A DNA stretch of 64,000 bases from Streptomyces seoulensis (GCA_013364255.1 CP054936.1:3378853-3442852), one strand, 5' to 3'. Shown: positions 53,615 to 62,972, counted from the first letter of the stretch. The notes: a model not told the origin generated them from the letters alone. Numbers and translations are program-made.

Positions 53615-55234
53615 TCAACCCAGCGCCGCGACCTTGTCGCGGTAGGTGCGGACCGGGGAGGCGTCCTTGTAGGGCTCCAGGCGGCGTTCGAAGTCGCGGA
53701 TGTACTCGTGGGCGCGGACCGAGCGCATGTCCGCGGCCTGGGCCGCCGCCTCCGCACCGAGCCGGCAGGCCTGGTCGAGGTCGCCGAGGCCGAGGCGCGC
53801 GGTGGCGAGGACGACGCGGCAGAACAGCCGGCTGCGCGCGTACACCGGCGCGCGCAGCTGGAGCGAGCGCTCGGCGTACTGCGCGGCCGTGCGGTACTGC
53901 TGGAGGTCCCGGTGGCAGTGCCCGAACTCGTCGGCGAGCTGCGCCTCGTCGAAGAAGCGCGCCCAGAACGGCACCTCGTCGCCGGGCCGGGCGCTCTCCA
54001 GCGCGCGTTCGGCCCGCATCAGGGAGGTCGTGCAGGCCCGCGCCTCCCCCAGTACCGCGTGCCCGCGCGCCTCGGCGGAGTGCAGCAGCGCCTGGACGAC
54101 CGGCGGGACGGCGGCGCCGACGCCCTGCTGGGCCACCCGCGCCAGCTGCACCGCCTCCCGCCCGTGGGCGAGGTAGACGGCCTGCCGGCTCATGGTGACC
54201 AGGACGTAGGCGCCGTAGGCGCGGTCCCCGGCGGCCTGGGCGAGCCGCAGCGCCTGTACGAAGTAGCGCTGGGCGAGCCCGTGCGCGGCGATGTCGTACG
54301 ACGTCCAGCCCAGCAGCCGGGTCAGGTCGGCGGTCGCGGCGAACAGGCGGCGGCCGGTCTGCTCGCCGTAGCCGCCGCGCAGCATCGGCTCGCACTCGTG
54401 CTCCAGGTAGCGCACCAGGGCCTGCCGGGCGTGGCCGCCGCCGTACATGTCGTCGAGCGTGCGGAACAGCTCGCCGACCGAGCGCAGCGCGGCGATGTCC
54501 CCGGCGGTGACCCGCTGCCCCGCCTCCCGCTCGGCCCGGCCCCGGTTCCGGCCGGGGTTCCGCTCGCCCCGGCCGCGCTGCTGCGGCACCCCCGGAACCC
54601 CCGGTCCGCCCGGCGCCCCGGACGCCCCCGGCGCCGGCGGCGGTCCTGCGGCCGACCCGCCCGCCTGCACGCCGTCGCGCACGCCGTCGCGCGCACCCTC
54701 CCGCGCGCCCTCACCGCCCTGCCCGGCCCGCGCGCCCTCCCCGGCCCGCGCGGACGGCAGCACGGCGGGCGGCGGCTCCGCGCGGGCGACCCGGTCGTCG
54801 GCCCGGCCGATCAGCCAGTCCCGGCTGGGCACCACGAGACCGGCCGGAGTGAAGGCGATCTTGCGCAGCTCGGCGTGGCTGCCGGAGTCCTTGCGCCACA
54901 GCCCGCTGACGATGTCGACGGCCTCCTCGGGCGCGGCCGCGAACTCCAGTCCCGCGTAGACCGGGGCGCAGGCGTCCAGGCCGAGGTCCTGGGCGGTCAG
55001 CCGGCGGCCCAGCCGCCGGGTGAAGACCTCGGCGATCAGCGCGGGCGTGGTGCCGCGCGGCTGCTGGCCGCGCAGCCAGCGGGTGACCGAGGTCTTGTCG
55101 TATCTCAGGTCCAGTCCGTGTTCGAGGCCCAGCTGGTCCACGCGACGGGCCAGTCCGGCGTTGGAGAACCCCGCTTCCGCGATGAGCGCGGCGAGCTGGC
55201 GGTTGGGAGTGCGCTGCGCGGGTCGTTCCGTCAT
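53615..55234 (-). CDS. NsdA-like regulator with HTH and TPR-type repeats
   Basis: A 539-residue cytoplasmic regulator. The N-terminus (residues ~10-70) resembles an atypical helix-turn-helix (QLAALIAEAGFSNAGLARRV, KTSVTRWLRGQQPRGTTP). The C-terminal ~300 residues are helical TPR-like repeats rich in Ala/Arg. It resembles Streptomyces NsdA, a negative regulator of differentiation, from memory. About 75 residues of Gly/Ala/Pro/Arg low complexity (about 168-245) separate the two halves. AGGAG lies 13 nt before the ATG, a long spacing. Confidence 0.8.
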   Translation of the reverse strand: MTERPAQRTPNRQLAALIAEAGFSNAGLARRVDQLGLEHGLDLRYDKTSVTRWLRGQQPRGTTPALIAEVFTRRLGRRLTAQDLGLDACAPVYAGLEFAAAPEEAVDIVSGLWRKDSGSHAELRKIAFTPAGLVVPSRDWLIGRADDRVARAEPPPAVLPSARAGEGARAGQGGEGAREGARDGVRDGVQAGGSAAGPPPAPGASGAPGGPGVPGVPQQRGRGERNPGRNRGRAEREAGQRVTAGDIAALRSVGELFRTLDDMYGGGHARQALVRYLEHECEPMLRGGYGEQTGRRLFAATADLTRLLGWTSYDIAAHGLAQRYFVQALRLAQAAGDRAYGAYVLVTMSRQAVYLAHGREAVQLARVAQQGVGAAVPPVVQALLHSAEARGHAVLGEARACTTSLMRAERALESARPGDEVPFWARFFDEAQLADEFGHCHRDLQQYRTAAQYAERSLQLRAPVYARSRLFCRVVLATARLGLGDLDQACRLGAEAAAQAADMRSVRAHEYIRDFERRLEPYKDASPVRTYRDKVAALG

Positions 55235-55521
55235 CTGCGGTGCGGTCTCCTGCCTTTCGGGCGTCCGCGCGGCCGCGTGGACGCCCGGATTGCCTGTGAG
55301 CAGCCCTTATGGCCATGTGAACGGCGCGAATGTAGCGGAGAGTGAGCAGCCGACCGCGCAGTTCCGGCGGCATTCATCCGATCGTGTGAGGATTCCGTAC
55401 GAGGCTGACGCCGGGCCCGCGGGCCCGCGCCCGACGGGCGGCCGGACGTGCTTGCGAGGGCCGGACGTACAGTGGCGTGGGCACGCGACGTGCCTGACGA
55501 CTCTCCAGGGAGGCGCTTGCC

Positions 55522-56319
55522 GTGAGTGAGCTGCGGTTCGTCCGCATGGGATTCGGTGCCGAGGCCGTGGACTACCAGGAGGCCTGGGACGAGCAGCGCC
55601 GGGTGCACGCCGCCCGGTTCGCCGACGAGATCCCCGACACCGTGCTGCTCCTGGAGCACCCGCCGGTCTACACCGCCGGCCGGCGCACGGCGGACAGCGA
55701 GCGCCCCCTCGACGGCACCCCCGTGATCGACGTCGACCGCGGCGGCAAGATCACCTGGCACGGCCCCGGACAGCTGGTCGGCTACCCGATCCAGAAGCTG
55801 CCCCGCCCGGTGGACGTGGTCGCGCACGTGCGCCGCCTGGAGGAGGCCCTGATCCGCACCTGCGCGGAGTTCGGCCTCGCGACCACGCGCGTGGAGGGCC
55901 GCAGCGGGGTGTGGGTGCTCGGCGACCCGGTCGAGCGGCGCCCCTCCCTCGGCGGCCTCTCCCTCGACTTCGACCCCCGGCTCACCGACGACGAGTTCGA
56001 CCCGCGGCTCGACGGCCCCGAGTACGCCCCCTCCAACGCCGGCCAGCGCCGCGAGGACCGCAAGATCGCCGCCATCGGCATCCGGGTGGCCAAGGGCGTC
56101 ACGATGCACGGCTTCGCGCTGAACGTGAACCCGGACAACAAGTGGTTCGACCGCATCATCCCGTGCGGCATCCGCGACGCCGGCGTCGCCTCGCTCGCCA
56201 ACGAGCTGAGCCGCGACGTCGCCATCGAGGAGGTGCTGCCGGTCGTGGAGCGGCACCTGCGCGACGTTCTGGAGAACGCCGACCTCAAGCCGCGGGAGAT
56301 CGAGAGGGCGAGCGCCTGA
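55522..56319 (+). CDS. lipB: Octanoyltransferase LipB
   Basis: LipB moves octanoyl from acyl carrier protein to the lipoyl domains of E2 and GcvH proteins. The 265-residue protein has [14 protein letters not shown], the signature [18 protein letters not shown] (near 76), the catalytic Lys in [11 protein letters not shown] and Cys in [11 protein letters not shown]. Two extra acidic inserts lie between (after LGDP and around DEFDPRLDG). GTG start with AGGGAGG upstream. It precedes lipA by 130 bp. Confidence 0.96.
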   Translation: MSELRFVRMGFGAEAVDYQEAWDEQRRVHAARFADEIPDTVLLLEHPPVYTAGRRTADSERPLDGTPVIDVDRGGKITWHGPGQLVGYPIQKLPRPVDVVAHVRRLEEALIRTCAEFGLATTRVEGRSGVWVLGDPVERRPSLGGLSLDFDPRLTDDEFDPRLDGPEYAPSNAGQRREDRKIAAIGIRVAKGVTMHGFALNVNPDNKWFDRIIPCGIRDAGVASLANELSRDVAIEEVLPVVERHLRDVLENADLKPREIERASA

Positions 56320-56449
56320 CCGGTCCCCGCCGAACCGGCCGCCCGGGGGAATGATCCCCGCACCCCTGAGGTTGGCCTCACGGACTGGGCGCAACAAACA
56401 CGGGCGTACCCTGGTGTGCGCCGAAGAATCGAAGCTACAGGGAGCCGAC

Positions 56450-57412
56450 GTGTCAGTCGCACCCGACGGACGCAAGATGCTGCGCCTGGAGGTCCGCAAC
56501 AGCCAGACCCCCATCGAGCGCAAGCCCGAGTGGATCAAGACCCGGGCGAAAATGGGTCCCGAGTACACGAAGATGCAGAACCTCGTGAAGAGCGAGGGCC
56601 TGCACACGGTCTGCCAGGAAGCCGGCTGCCCGAACATCTACGAGTGCTGGGAGGACCGCGAGGCGACCTTCCTCATCGGCGGTGACCAGTGCACCCGGCG
56701 CTGCGACTTCTGCCAGATCGACACCGGCAAGCCCGAGGCGCTCGACCGTGACGAGCCGCGCCGGGTGGGCGAGTCCGTGGTCACCATGGACCTGAACTAC
56801 GCCACCATCACCGGTGTCGCCCGCGACGACCTGGCGGACGGCGGCGCCTGGCTGTACGCCGAGACGGTGCGCCAGATCCACGCGCAGACCGCCGGACGCG
56901 AGGACGGCCGCACCAAGGTCGAACTGCTCGCCCCCGACTTCAACGCGGTCCCCGAGCAGCTCGCCGAGGTCTTCGGGTCCCGCCCCGAGGTCTTCGCGCA
57001 CAACGTCGAGACGGTGCCGCGGATCTTCAAGCGCATCCGCCCCGGCTTCCGCTACGAGCGCTCCCTGAAGGTGATCACCGAGGCCCGCGACTTCGGCCTG
57101 GTCACCAAGTCGAACCTGATCCTCGGCATGGGCGAGACCCGCGAGGAGATCAGTGAGGCGCTCCGGCAGCTGCACGAGGCGGGCTGCGAGCTGATCACCA
57201 TCACGCAGTACCTGCGCCCGAGCGTGCGCCACCACCCGGTGGAGCGCTGGGTCAAGCCGCACGAGTTCGTCGAGCTGAAGGAGGAGGCCGAGCAGATCGG
57301 CTTCTCGGGCGTGATGTCCGGACCGCTGGTACGGTCCTCCTACCGCGCCGGGCGCCTGTACCAGATGGCGATCGAGAAGCGGGGCGCCTTCGTGGCCTCC
57401 CAGGCGGTCTGA
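56450..57412 (+). CDS. lipA: Lipoyl synthase (radical SAM)
   Basis: LipA inserts two sulfur atoms into octanoyl groups. The 320-residue protein has the auxiliary cluster cysteines [12 protein letters not shown] (near 65-76) and the radical-SAM cluster TRRCDFCQI (near 85-95), followed by GGMGE-like LGMGETREE and the late [14 protein letters not shown] serine motif. The GTG at 56450 follows ACAGGGAG. TACCCT at 56407-56412 may be a -10, suggesting its own promoter besides read-through from lipB. Confidence 0.96.
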   Translation: MSVAPDGRKMLRLEVRNSQTPIERKPEWIKTRAKMGPEYTKMQNLVKSEGLHTVCQEAGCPNIYECWEDREATFLIGGDQCTRRCDFCQIDTGKPEALDRDEPRRVGESVVTMDLNYATITGVARDDLADGGAWLYAETVRQIHAQTAGREDGRTKVELLAPDFNAVPEQLAEVFGSRPEVFAHNVETVPRIFKRIRPGFRYERSLKVITEARDFGLVTKSNLILGMGETREEISEALRQLHEAGCELITITQYLRPSVRHHPVERWVKPHEFVELKEEAEQIGFSGVMSGPLVRSSYRAGRLYQMAIEKRGAFVASQAV

Positions 57413-57473
57413 CGCGCCGTCATCCCCGCGCCCGCCAGGGCGGCTGAGGGTGTGTGAATTCGCGCACAAGATC

Positions 57474-57487
57474 CTACCGATCAGTAG
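57474..57487. promoter_or_regulatory. Palindrome CTACCGATCAGTAG
   Basis: Six of seven arm positions pair (CTACCGA against CTACTGA). It lies about 100 bp upstream of the promoter of the small gene at 57680 and resembles a TetR-type half-site pair. The 267-bp gap holds no gene. Confidence 0.35.
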
Positions 57488-57585
57488 CGGCCGTGACGAC
57501 GCGGCCCGGAACGTCGCCGCAGATGAGGGCGGCCGTCCGGGCCGCGTCGCCCGTTCGGCCCGCGCCGTCCGGGTTTCACCGGTGT

Positions 57586-57614
57586 TTGACCGGTCGGTCA
57601 CGCCCTGGTAACAC
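57586..57614 (+). promoter_or_regulatory. Promoter with overlapping palindrome before the 66-aa gene
   Basis: TTGACC (57586-57591) and TAACAC (57609-57614) have a 17-nt spacer. TGACCGGTCGGTCA (57587-57600), a perfect palindrome with 6-bp arms, overlaps the -35. A further GTGAG/CTCAC repeat lies at 57621-57636 near the start of transcription. Confidence 0.5.
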
Positions 57615-57679
57615 CGAACCGTGAGCCTGGACTCACACCCCGTACACACCGGAGCCCGTCACGAGGGGGGACCTCCACC

Positions 57680-57880
57680 ATGCAGGCCGCGCCCGTTCGC
57701 GCCACCGCCATCCCGTCCGTCAAGGACGCACTCCGTGCGGTCGAGTCACTGCTGATGAGCGGTGGTCAGCGGACCGCCCGCCGCAACGCCTGGACCTCCG
57801 TCCTGGAGGACCGCCGCCGCGCCAAGGACCGCGTCGAGGCCCAGCGCGTCCTCGACCAGTTCCCCGCCGTACGCCCCTGA
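57680..57880 (+). CDS. Small basic conserved protein (66 aa)
   Basis: A 66-residue basic, helical protein (PSVKDALRAVESLLMSGG, RRRAKDRVEAQRVLDQFP) without cysteines or membrane segments. GAGGGGGG precedes the ATG, and a recognisable promoter with a palindrome lies upstream. Function unknown. It resembles a protein conserved next to lipA in Streptomyces, from memory. Confidence 0.7.
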   Translation: MQAAPVRATAIPSVKDALRAVESLLMSGGQRTARRNAWTSVLEDRRRAKDRVEAQRVLDQFPAVRP

Positions 57881-57937
57881 ACCCGCCGCCGGGGATCTCC
57901 CCGGGCACTGCCGTCGTCGGGCGCCCCGCGGGCCACG

Positions 57938-57943
57938 TAGACT
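57938..57943 (+). promoter_or_regulatory. -10 element implying a leaderless mRNA (DUF4191)
   Basis: TAGACT is 7 nt before the ATG at 57951. No ribosome site is present. Confidence 0.45.
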
Positions 57944-57950
57944 TCGTGGC

Positions 57951-58649
57951 ATGGCGAGGAAGGAAACCGCAGCCGAGGCTGCCAACACGGGGCGACTGAA
58001 GCAGATCGCCCTGACGTACAAGATGACCCGCAAGGCCGACCCCAAGATCGGTCTTGTACTCGCGGCTGTCGGCATCGTCGTGCTCGGTGTCCTCCTCGGG
58101 ATCGGCTTCCTGATCGGTCACCCGGTCTACCTCGGCATCCTGGGCCTGCTGCTCGCCGTCCTGGCGATGGCGATCGTGTTCGGGCGCCGGGCCGAGCGGG
58201 CCGCCTTCGGACAGATGGAGGGCCAGCCGGGCGCCGCCGCCGCGGTGCTGGACAACATCGGCCGCGGCTGGACGACCACCCCGGCGATCGCGATGAACCG
58301 CAGCCAGGACGTGGTGCACCGCGCGGTCGGCAAGGCCGGCATCGTGCTGGTCGCGGAGGGCAACCCGAACCGGGTGAAGTCCCTGCTGGCCGCCGAGAAG
58401 AAGAAGATGGCCCGCATCGTCGCGGACGTCCCGGTGCACGACGTGATCGTCGGCACCGGCGAGGGCCAGGTGGAGCTGAAGAAGCTGCGCACCACCCTGC
58501 TGAAGTACCCGCGCGTGCTGACCGGCCCGCAGGTCACCGCGACCAACGACCGGCTGCGCGCCCTGGGCGACCTGATGAGCAACATGCCGCTGCCGAAGGG
58601 CCCGATGCCCAAGGGCATGCGGATGCCCCGCGGCGGCCCGCGCCGCTGA
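57951..58649 (+). CDS. DUF4191 membrane protein
   Basis: A 232-residue actinobacterial protein with a basic N-terminus (MARKETAAEAANTGRLKQI), two adjacent membrane helices (about residues 35-82), then a cytoplasmic domain with GQMEGQPGAAAAVLDNIGRGW and VLTGPQVTATNDRLRALGD. It ends in a Pro/Lys/Arg/Met-rich tail. Function unknown. It is regularly found between lipA and glnA in this genus. Leaderless-type start. Confidence 0.88.
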   Translation: MARKETAAEAANTGRLKQIALTYKMTRKADPKIGLVLAAVGIVVLGVLLGIGFLIGHPVYLGILGLLLAVLAMAIVFGRRAERAAFGQMEGQPGAAAAVLDNIGRGWTTTPAIAMNRSQDVVHRAVGKAGIVLVAEGNPNRVKSLLAAEKKKMARIVADVPVHDVIVGTGEGQVELKKLRTTLLKYPRVLTGPQVTATNDRLRALGDLMSNMPLPKGPMPKGMRMPRGGPRR

Positions 58650-58670
58650 CGCCCGCCGCAGCACGCCTCG

Positions 58671-58716
58671 ACGACGATGGGGGCGCCCGGATCACTCCGG
58701 GCGCCCCCATCGTCGT
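58671..58716. terminator. Very strong bidirectional terminator
   Basis: Twenty-one perfectly paired bases (58671-58691 with 58696-58716) and a 4-nt TCAC loop lie between the convergent DUF4191 and RDD genes. Confidence 0.85.
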
Positions 58717-58794
58717 ACGCACGCCGTACCGACGCTGTACGCGCGCCGTGCGCACGCGCCGCCAGGGAACGAGCCCCCGGCGGCGGCTCGCGTC

Positions 58795-59262
58795 TCAGAT
58801 CCGGACCTCCACCGTGCCCGCGAGGCGGTCGTGCAGGCCGCGGCCGTCGCGGTCCCAGACCAGCGCCGGGATCGCCACGCACAGCAGGACCGTGCGCAGC
58901 AGGGCGCGCAGCGGCCGCACGCCGCCGGTGCGCAGGGCGACCACGCGCAGGCCGAACAGCCGCTTGCCGGGGGTGCAGCCGACGGTGCCGACGGTGAGCA
59001 CGCCGAGCACGAAGAAGATGAGCAGCGCCCAGTTGCCGGTCGCCTGGTCGTAGCCATGCGTGGCCAGGCCGTATGCGATCAGCAGGCACAGGCCCCAGTC
59101 GACGGCGACCGCGCCCAGCCGCCGGCCCGGGCGGGCGATCGAGCCCGGTCCGTCCTCCGGCAATCCCAGTTGTTCGCCCCGGTAACCGAGGTCGGCTCCG
59201 GCGTCCTCCATGGCGGCGCGCGGCCCGGACAGCCACGATCCCACTGCTTGCCTGTTGTCCAC
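58795..59262 (-). CDS. RDD family membrane protein
   Basis: A 155-residue RDD-domain protein with three membrane helices: ARPGRRLGAVAVDWGLCLLIAYG (Arg/Asp signature), a second helix near residue 85, TVGCTPGKRLFGLRVV, and the closing GRGLHDRLAGTVEV Asp/Arg motif. The family is implicated in small-solute or ion handling. The precise role here is unknown. The GTG at 59262 has TACCGT 6 nt upstream and no ribosome site. Confidence 0.9.
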   Translation of the reverse strand: MDNRQAVGSWLSGPRAAMEDAGADLGYRGEQLGLPEDGPGSIARPGRRLGAVAVDWGLCLLIAYGLATHGYDQATGNWALLIFFVLGVLTVGTVGCTPGKRLFGLRVVALRTGGVRPLRALLRTVLLCVAIPALVWDRDGRGLHDRLAGTVEVRI

Positions 59263-59268
59263 CCGACC

Positions 59269-59274
59269 ACGGTA
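59269..59274 (-). promoter_or_regulatory. -10 element implying a leaderless mRNA (RDD gene)
   Basis: TACCGT on the minus strand lies 6 nt before the GTG at 59262. Confidence 0.45.
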
Positions 59275-59336
59275 CTGCGAGGCTGGAGGAACACGGTCCG
59301 CCGGGGTGTCCGCGGACGTGACCCCACCCCGGCCGG

Positions 59337-59374
59337 TTAACTTCTGCGAAACAAATGGGTCACGCCCGAGAAAT
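59337..59374 (+). promoter_or_regulatory. GlnR box upstream of glnA
   Basis: TTAAC-N6-GAAAC-N6-GTCAC-N6-GAAAT matches the Streptomyces GlnR consensus (gTnAc-n6-GaAAc, twice) with exact 6-nt spacers. A TAGGGT -10 (59385-59390) follows. GlnR should activate glnA under nitrogen limitation. Confidence 0.9.
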
Positions 59375-59469
59375 CACCCGTCCCTAGGGTCGAGGGAGCG
59401 TGTGCCACCGCACTGGCCGCACGAACGATCTACCACCCCGGCGGGACGGTCGGGAGTAGGAGGAGCTGG

Positions 59470-60879
59470 ATGTTCCAGAACGCCGACGAGGCCAAGAAGT
59501 ACATCGCGGACGAGGACGTCAAGTTCGTCGACGTCCGCTTCTGCGACCTGCCGGGCGTCATGCAGCACTTCACGTTGCCCGCCGAGGCGTTCGACCCCGA
59601 CGAGGAGCAGGCGTTCGACGGGTCCTCGATCCGCGGCTTCCAGGCCATTCACGAGTCCGACATGTCCCTGCGCGCCGACCTGTCCACCGCGCGGGTGGAC
59701 CCGTTCCGCCGGGACAAGACGCTCAACATCAACTTCTTCATCCACGACCCGATCACGGGCGAGCAGTACTCCCGTGACCCGCGCAACGTGGCGAAGAAGG
59801 CCGAGGCGTACCTGGCGTCCACGGGTATCGCCGACACCGCGTTCTTCGGCCCCGAGGCCGAGTTCTACGTCTTCGACAACGTCCGTTTCAAGACCGCCGA
59901 GAACGAGTCCTTCTACCACATCGACTCCGAGGCCGGCGCCTGGAACACCGGTGCGCTGGAGGACAACCGCGGTTACAAGGTCCGCTACAAGGGCGGCTAC
60001 TTCCCGGTCCCGCCGGTCGACCACTTCGCCGACCTGCGCGCCGAGATCTCCCTGGAGCTGGGCAAGGCCGGCCTGAAGGTGGAGCGCCAGCACCACGAGG
60101 TGGGCACCGCCGGCCAGGCCGAGATCAACTACAAGTTCAACACGCTGCTGGCCGCGGCCGACGACCTCCAGCTGTTCAAGTACATCGTGAAGAACGTCGC
60201 CTGGCGCAACGGCAAGACGGCGACCTTCATGCCGAAGCCGATCTTCGGCGACAACGGCTCGGGCATGCACGTGCACCAGTCGCTGTGGAGCAACGGCGAC
60301 CCGCTGTTCTACGACGAGGCCGGCTACGCGGGCCTGTCGGACACCGCCCGCTACTACATCGGCGGCATCCTCAAGCACGCCCCGTCGCTGCTGGCGTTCA
60401 CCAACCCGACGGTGAACTCCTACCACCGCCTGGTGCCGGGCTTCGAGGCCCCGGTGAACCTGGTGTACTCGCAGCGCAACCGCTCCGCGGCGATGCGGAT
60501 CCCGATCACCGGCTCCAACCCGAAGGCCAAGCGCGTGGAGTTCCGCGCGCCCGACGCCTCCGGCAACCCGTACCTGGCCTTCTCGGCGCTGCTGCTGGCC
60601 GGTCTGGACGGCATCAAGAACAAGATCGAGCCGGCCGAGCCGATCGACAAGGACCTCTACGAGCTGGCTCCCGAGGAGCACGCCAACGTCGCGCAGGTCC
60701 CGACCTCCCTCGGCGCGGTCCTCGACCGCCTGGAGGCCGACCACGAGTTCCTCCTCCAGGGCGACGTGTTCACGCCGGACCTGATCGAGACGTGGATCGA
60801 CTTCAAGCGCACCAACGAGATCGCCCCCCTCCAGCTCCGCCCGCACCCGCACGAGTTCGAGCTGTACTTCGACGTGTGA
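59470..60879 (+). CDS. glnA: Glutamine synthetase type I
   Basis: GlnA makes glutamine from glutamate, ammonia and ATP. The 469-residue protein has [17 protein letters not shown], the metal-site [28 protein letters not shown], the ATP-site [25 protein letters not shown] and the adenylylation site [11 protein letters not shown] with Tyr397. So activity is likely controlled by GlnE as well as by GlnR. AGGAGGAG precedes the ATG, and a strong terminator follows. Confidence 0.98.
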   Translation: MFQNADEAKKYIADEDVKFVDVRFCDLPGVMQHFTLPAEAFDPDEEQAFDGSSIRGFQAIHESDMSLRADLSTARVDPFRRDKTLNINFFIHDPITGEQYSRDPRNVAKKAEAYLASTGIADTAFFGPEAEFYVFDNVRFKTAENESFYHIDSEAGAWNTGALEDNRGYKVRYKGGYFPVPPVDHFADLRAEISLELGKAGLKVERQHHEVGTAGQAEINYKFNTLLAAADDLQLFKYIVKNVAWRNGKTATFMPKPIFGDNGSGMHVHQSLWSNGDPLFYDEAGYAGLSDTARYYIGGILKHAPSLLAFTNPTVNSYHRLVPGFEAPVNLVYSQRNRSAAMRIPITGSNPKAKRVEFRAPDASGNPYLAFSALLLAGLDGIKNKIEPAEPIDKDLYELAPEEHANVAQVPTSLGAVLDRLEADHEFLLQGDVFTPDLIETWIDFKRTNEIAPLQLRPHPHEFELYFDV

Positions 60880-60928
60880 CGCGGCCCCGGGTGAGAGCGG
60901 TTCTCCACTCTGACCTGGACTGCTTGCA

Positions 60929-60979
60929 GGCCGTCGGCCGGGTCCCTCCGCACCGGAGGGACCCGGCCGACGGCCTTTT
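60929..60979 (+). terminator. Strong intrinsic terminator of glnA
   Basis: A perfect 22-bp stem (60929-60950 with 60954-60975) with a 3-nt loop is followed by TTTT. Confidence 0.88.
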
Positions 60980-61047
60980 CGCGCCCGGCATCCCGAACGA
61001 GTCGCTCACCGCCGAGTCGGATGCGGCTCTGGTCGGCGGGTGACGCC

Positions 61048-61602
61048 TCATGGCCTCGGACCGAGCCGCGGCTCCAGGAGGTCCAGGGCCTCCTCCCACC
61101 GGAAGCGCTCCGCACCGCCGCCGGCCTTGGGTCGGTGGGGCTCGTAGGTGCCGATCAGGACGTCCATCTCCCGCAGCCCTGCCAGGCTCCGCCGGTAGGC
61201 GGGGTGGGCCGCCTGGGCCGCGTTCAGATAGGGCAGAACCGCGACCGGGATGCCCATGCCGTACGCCTCGCACAGGATGCCGAGAGCGAGGGTGTCGGAA
61301 ATGCCCGCTGCCCATTTGTTGATCGTGTTGAAGGTGGCCGGGGCGACGGCGATGGCGTCGGCAGGGGGCAGGGGACGCGCTTCACCGGGGGTGCGCCAGG
61401 CGGAACGGATCGGGTAGCCGGTCTGCTCCTGGACGGCCTGGACGTCGAGGAAGGCCAGCCCTTGCGGAGTGGCGACGACCCCGACGTCCCAGTTCCGCTC
61501 CTGCGCGGTGCCGATCAGCCTGCCGATGTCGGCGGCGATGCCGCACGCGCAGACGACGACGTAGAGGAAGGGCTTCTCGCCCGTGGCTGTCGGCTCGGTC
61601 AC
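61048..61602 (-). CDS. Flavoprotein (HFCD/phosphopantothenoylcysteine-decarboxylase-like fold)
   Basis: A 184-residue cytoplasmic flavoprotein-family protein. LYVVVCACGIAADIGRLI begins the Rossmann fold, VVATPQGLAFLD follows, and ADAIAVAPATFNTINKWAAGISDTLALG is the FMN-binding Asn/Thr signature of the family. Its reaction is unknown. GTG at 61602 overlaps the stop of the XRE regulator (GTGA), so the two proteins are made together and probably work together. Confidence 0.85.
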   Translation of the reverse strand: MTEPTATGEKPFLYVVVCACGIAADIGRLIGTAQERNWDVGVVATPQGLAFLDVQAVQEQTGYPIRSAWRTPGEARPLPPADAIAVAPATFNTINKWAAGISDTLALGILCEAYGMGIPVAVLPYLNAAQAAHPAYRRSLAGLREMDVLIGTYEPHRPKAGGGAERFRWEEALDLLEPRLGPRP

Positions 61603-62885
61603 GCGGGGACCTCCAGTCGGCGGCTGAACTGATGCAGCTCAGGAAGGCTACGGCGATGATCGCGGGCGGCCATGTCGGCGACGAGGTCCCGTACGGCCTG
61701 GCGGCGGACGTCCTGTGCGGCGCACGTCTCGGCGATGCGCAGGGCCCGGTAGCCGTCGGCAAGGCGCCCCTGCTGGCTGTAGGCGCGGGCGGTCTCCACC
61801 CACAGCGCGGCCTGGCGCTCGGGGACGGGGATACGGCAGCGCGTGAGCGGACGGGCTGCTCGGAGTGCGAGGCCGGCGTCGCCCCGGGCCACCAGTGCGC
61901 TCACTTCATGGAGGTCCACGTTGACGGAGTCGAAGTTGGCCCAGGCGCCCGGCCGGTCGAGCGAGACATACCGCGCCACCTCTCTGGCCTCCGTGAGGAA
62001 CTCCTCCGTGGCGGCACGGTCACCCGCACCACTGGCCGCGGTCACGCCGCGCAGGAGCAGCAGGCCGACAGCCGCGAGGTACTCCGGAGGGCGGCGGTCG
62101 TAGGAGCCGGTGAGCTGGTCCGCGGTGTGGTGCACGAGCACGACGGCCTGGGTCTGGTGCTTCTCCCGGGCGAGGACGTGAGCCTGTACGCGGACACTCG
62201 ATGCGAGGATCAGCGGGTCGCCGGAGCGTTCGGCCTCGGCCATCGCACGGCCGACGGCGAGCCAGGCGGTCCCTTGGTCGTGCCGCTTGAGCAGCAGACT
62301 GGTTGCGGTCTGATACGCCGTGGCGAGGAGCGACGAGAGCTCGTCCGTAGTGCTTCCGCCGCTGCTTCGCCTGTCGTCTCCGGCCAGTCGCAGGTCGGCG
62401 ATCAGGCCCGGCAGCATGCGTTCCAGCGCCTTGTAGTCACAGGTGTGGAAGAGCCTGCGGGCCTCGCCCACGCGTTCACGCAGGACGTCTGTATCGAGCG
62501 AAGCGGCGGAGCCTGCCGGGACTGGTCCAGGAAGGAGTACGCGGACGAGTTGGTCGTCGGCAGTGGCTGATGCGGCGGGCGGCACGAGAGCCGCGACGCC
62601 GGAGGCGAGGAACGTACGACGTTGCATGACCTCTGTTCTTGAATCGGCAGCGGAGGCATCGGGGGCGGACGTGAGTCCCAACTGTGCCGGAGGGATGCCG
62701 AGTTCCCGTGCGACAGCCCGCAGGACGCGGACGTCCTCCACACCGCGTCCGCTCTCCAGGCGGCTGACCTTGGACTGGTGGTAGCCGAGCGCTTCGGCGA
62801 CGTTCTTCTGCGAGCGCCGCTGCAACACCCTTGCCCTGCGCATCACTTCACCGATCCGCCGGGCCTCGCCGCCTGCTTCGGCCAT
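61599..62885 (-). CDS. XRE-type regulator with helical (TPR-like) sensor region
   Basis: A 428-residue regulator. Residues ~10-70 form a helix-turn-helix (IGEVMRRARVLQRRSQKNVAEALGYHQSKVSRLESGRG). A short hydrophobic segment (FLASGVAALVPPAASA) follows. The rest is Ala/Leu/Arg helical repeats (about 150-425) resembling the TPR-type ligand or partner region of Streptomyces developmental XRE proteins. The ATG at 62885 has GAAGGAG upstream. It is coupled to the flavoprotein gene and divergent from the HATPase gene. Codon use is somewhat less GC-biased than in neighbouring metabolic genes (by eye). Confidence 0.85.
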   Translation of the reverse strand: MAEAGGEARRIGEVMRRARVLQRRSQKNVAEALGYHQSKVSRLESGRGVEDVRVLRAVARELGIPPAQLGLTSAPDASAADSRTEVMQRRTFLASGVAALVPPAASATADDQLVRVLLPGPVPAGSAASLDTDVLRERVGEARRLFHTCDYKALERMLPGLIADLRLAGDDRRSSGGSTTDELSSLLATAYQTATSLLLKRHDQGTAWLAVGRAMAEAERSGDPLILASSVRVQAHVLAREKHQTQAVVLVHHTADQLTGSYDRRPPEYLAAVGLLLLRGVTAASGAGDRAATEEFLTEAREVARYVSLDRPGAWANFDSVNVDLHEVSALVARGDAGLALRAARPLTRCRIPVPERQAALWVETARAYSQQGRLADGYRALRIAETCAAQDVRRQAVRDLVADMAARDHRRSLPELHQFSRRLEVPA

Positions 62886-62957
62886 CTGCCACGGCTCCTT
62901 CCGCTGCCGCCGATCCTGCCAAGGCAACGGCGCTCGGACCAGTCGGGTTTCGCTTCG

Positions 62958-62972
62958 ATGCAGCTCTTGCAT
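62958..62972. promoter_or_regulatory. Palindrome ATGCA-N5-TGCAT between divergent genes
   Basis: Perfect 5-bp arms lie roughly midway in the 185-bp region between the XRE and HATPase genes. This is a reasonable autoregulatory site for the XRE protein. Confidence 0.4.
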
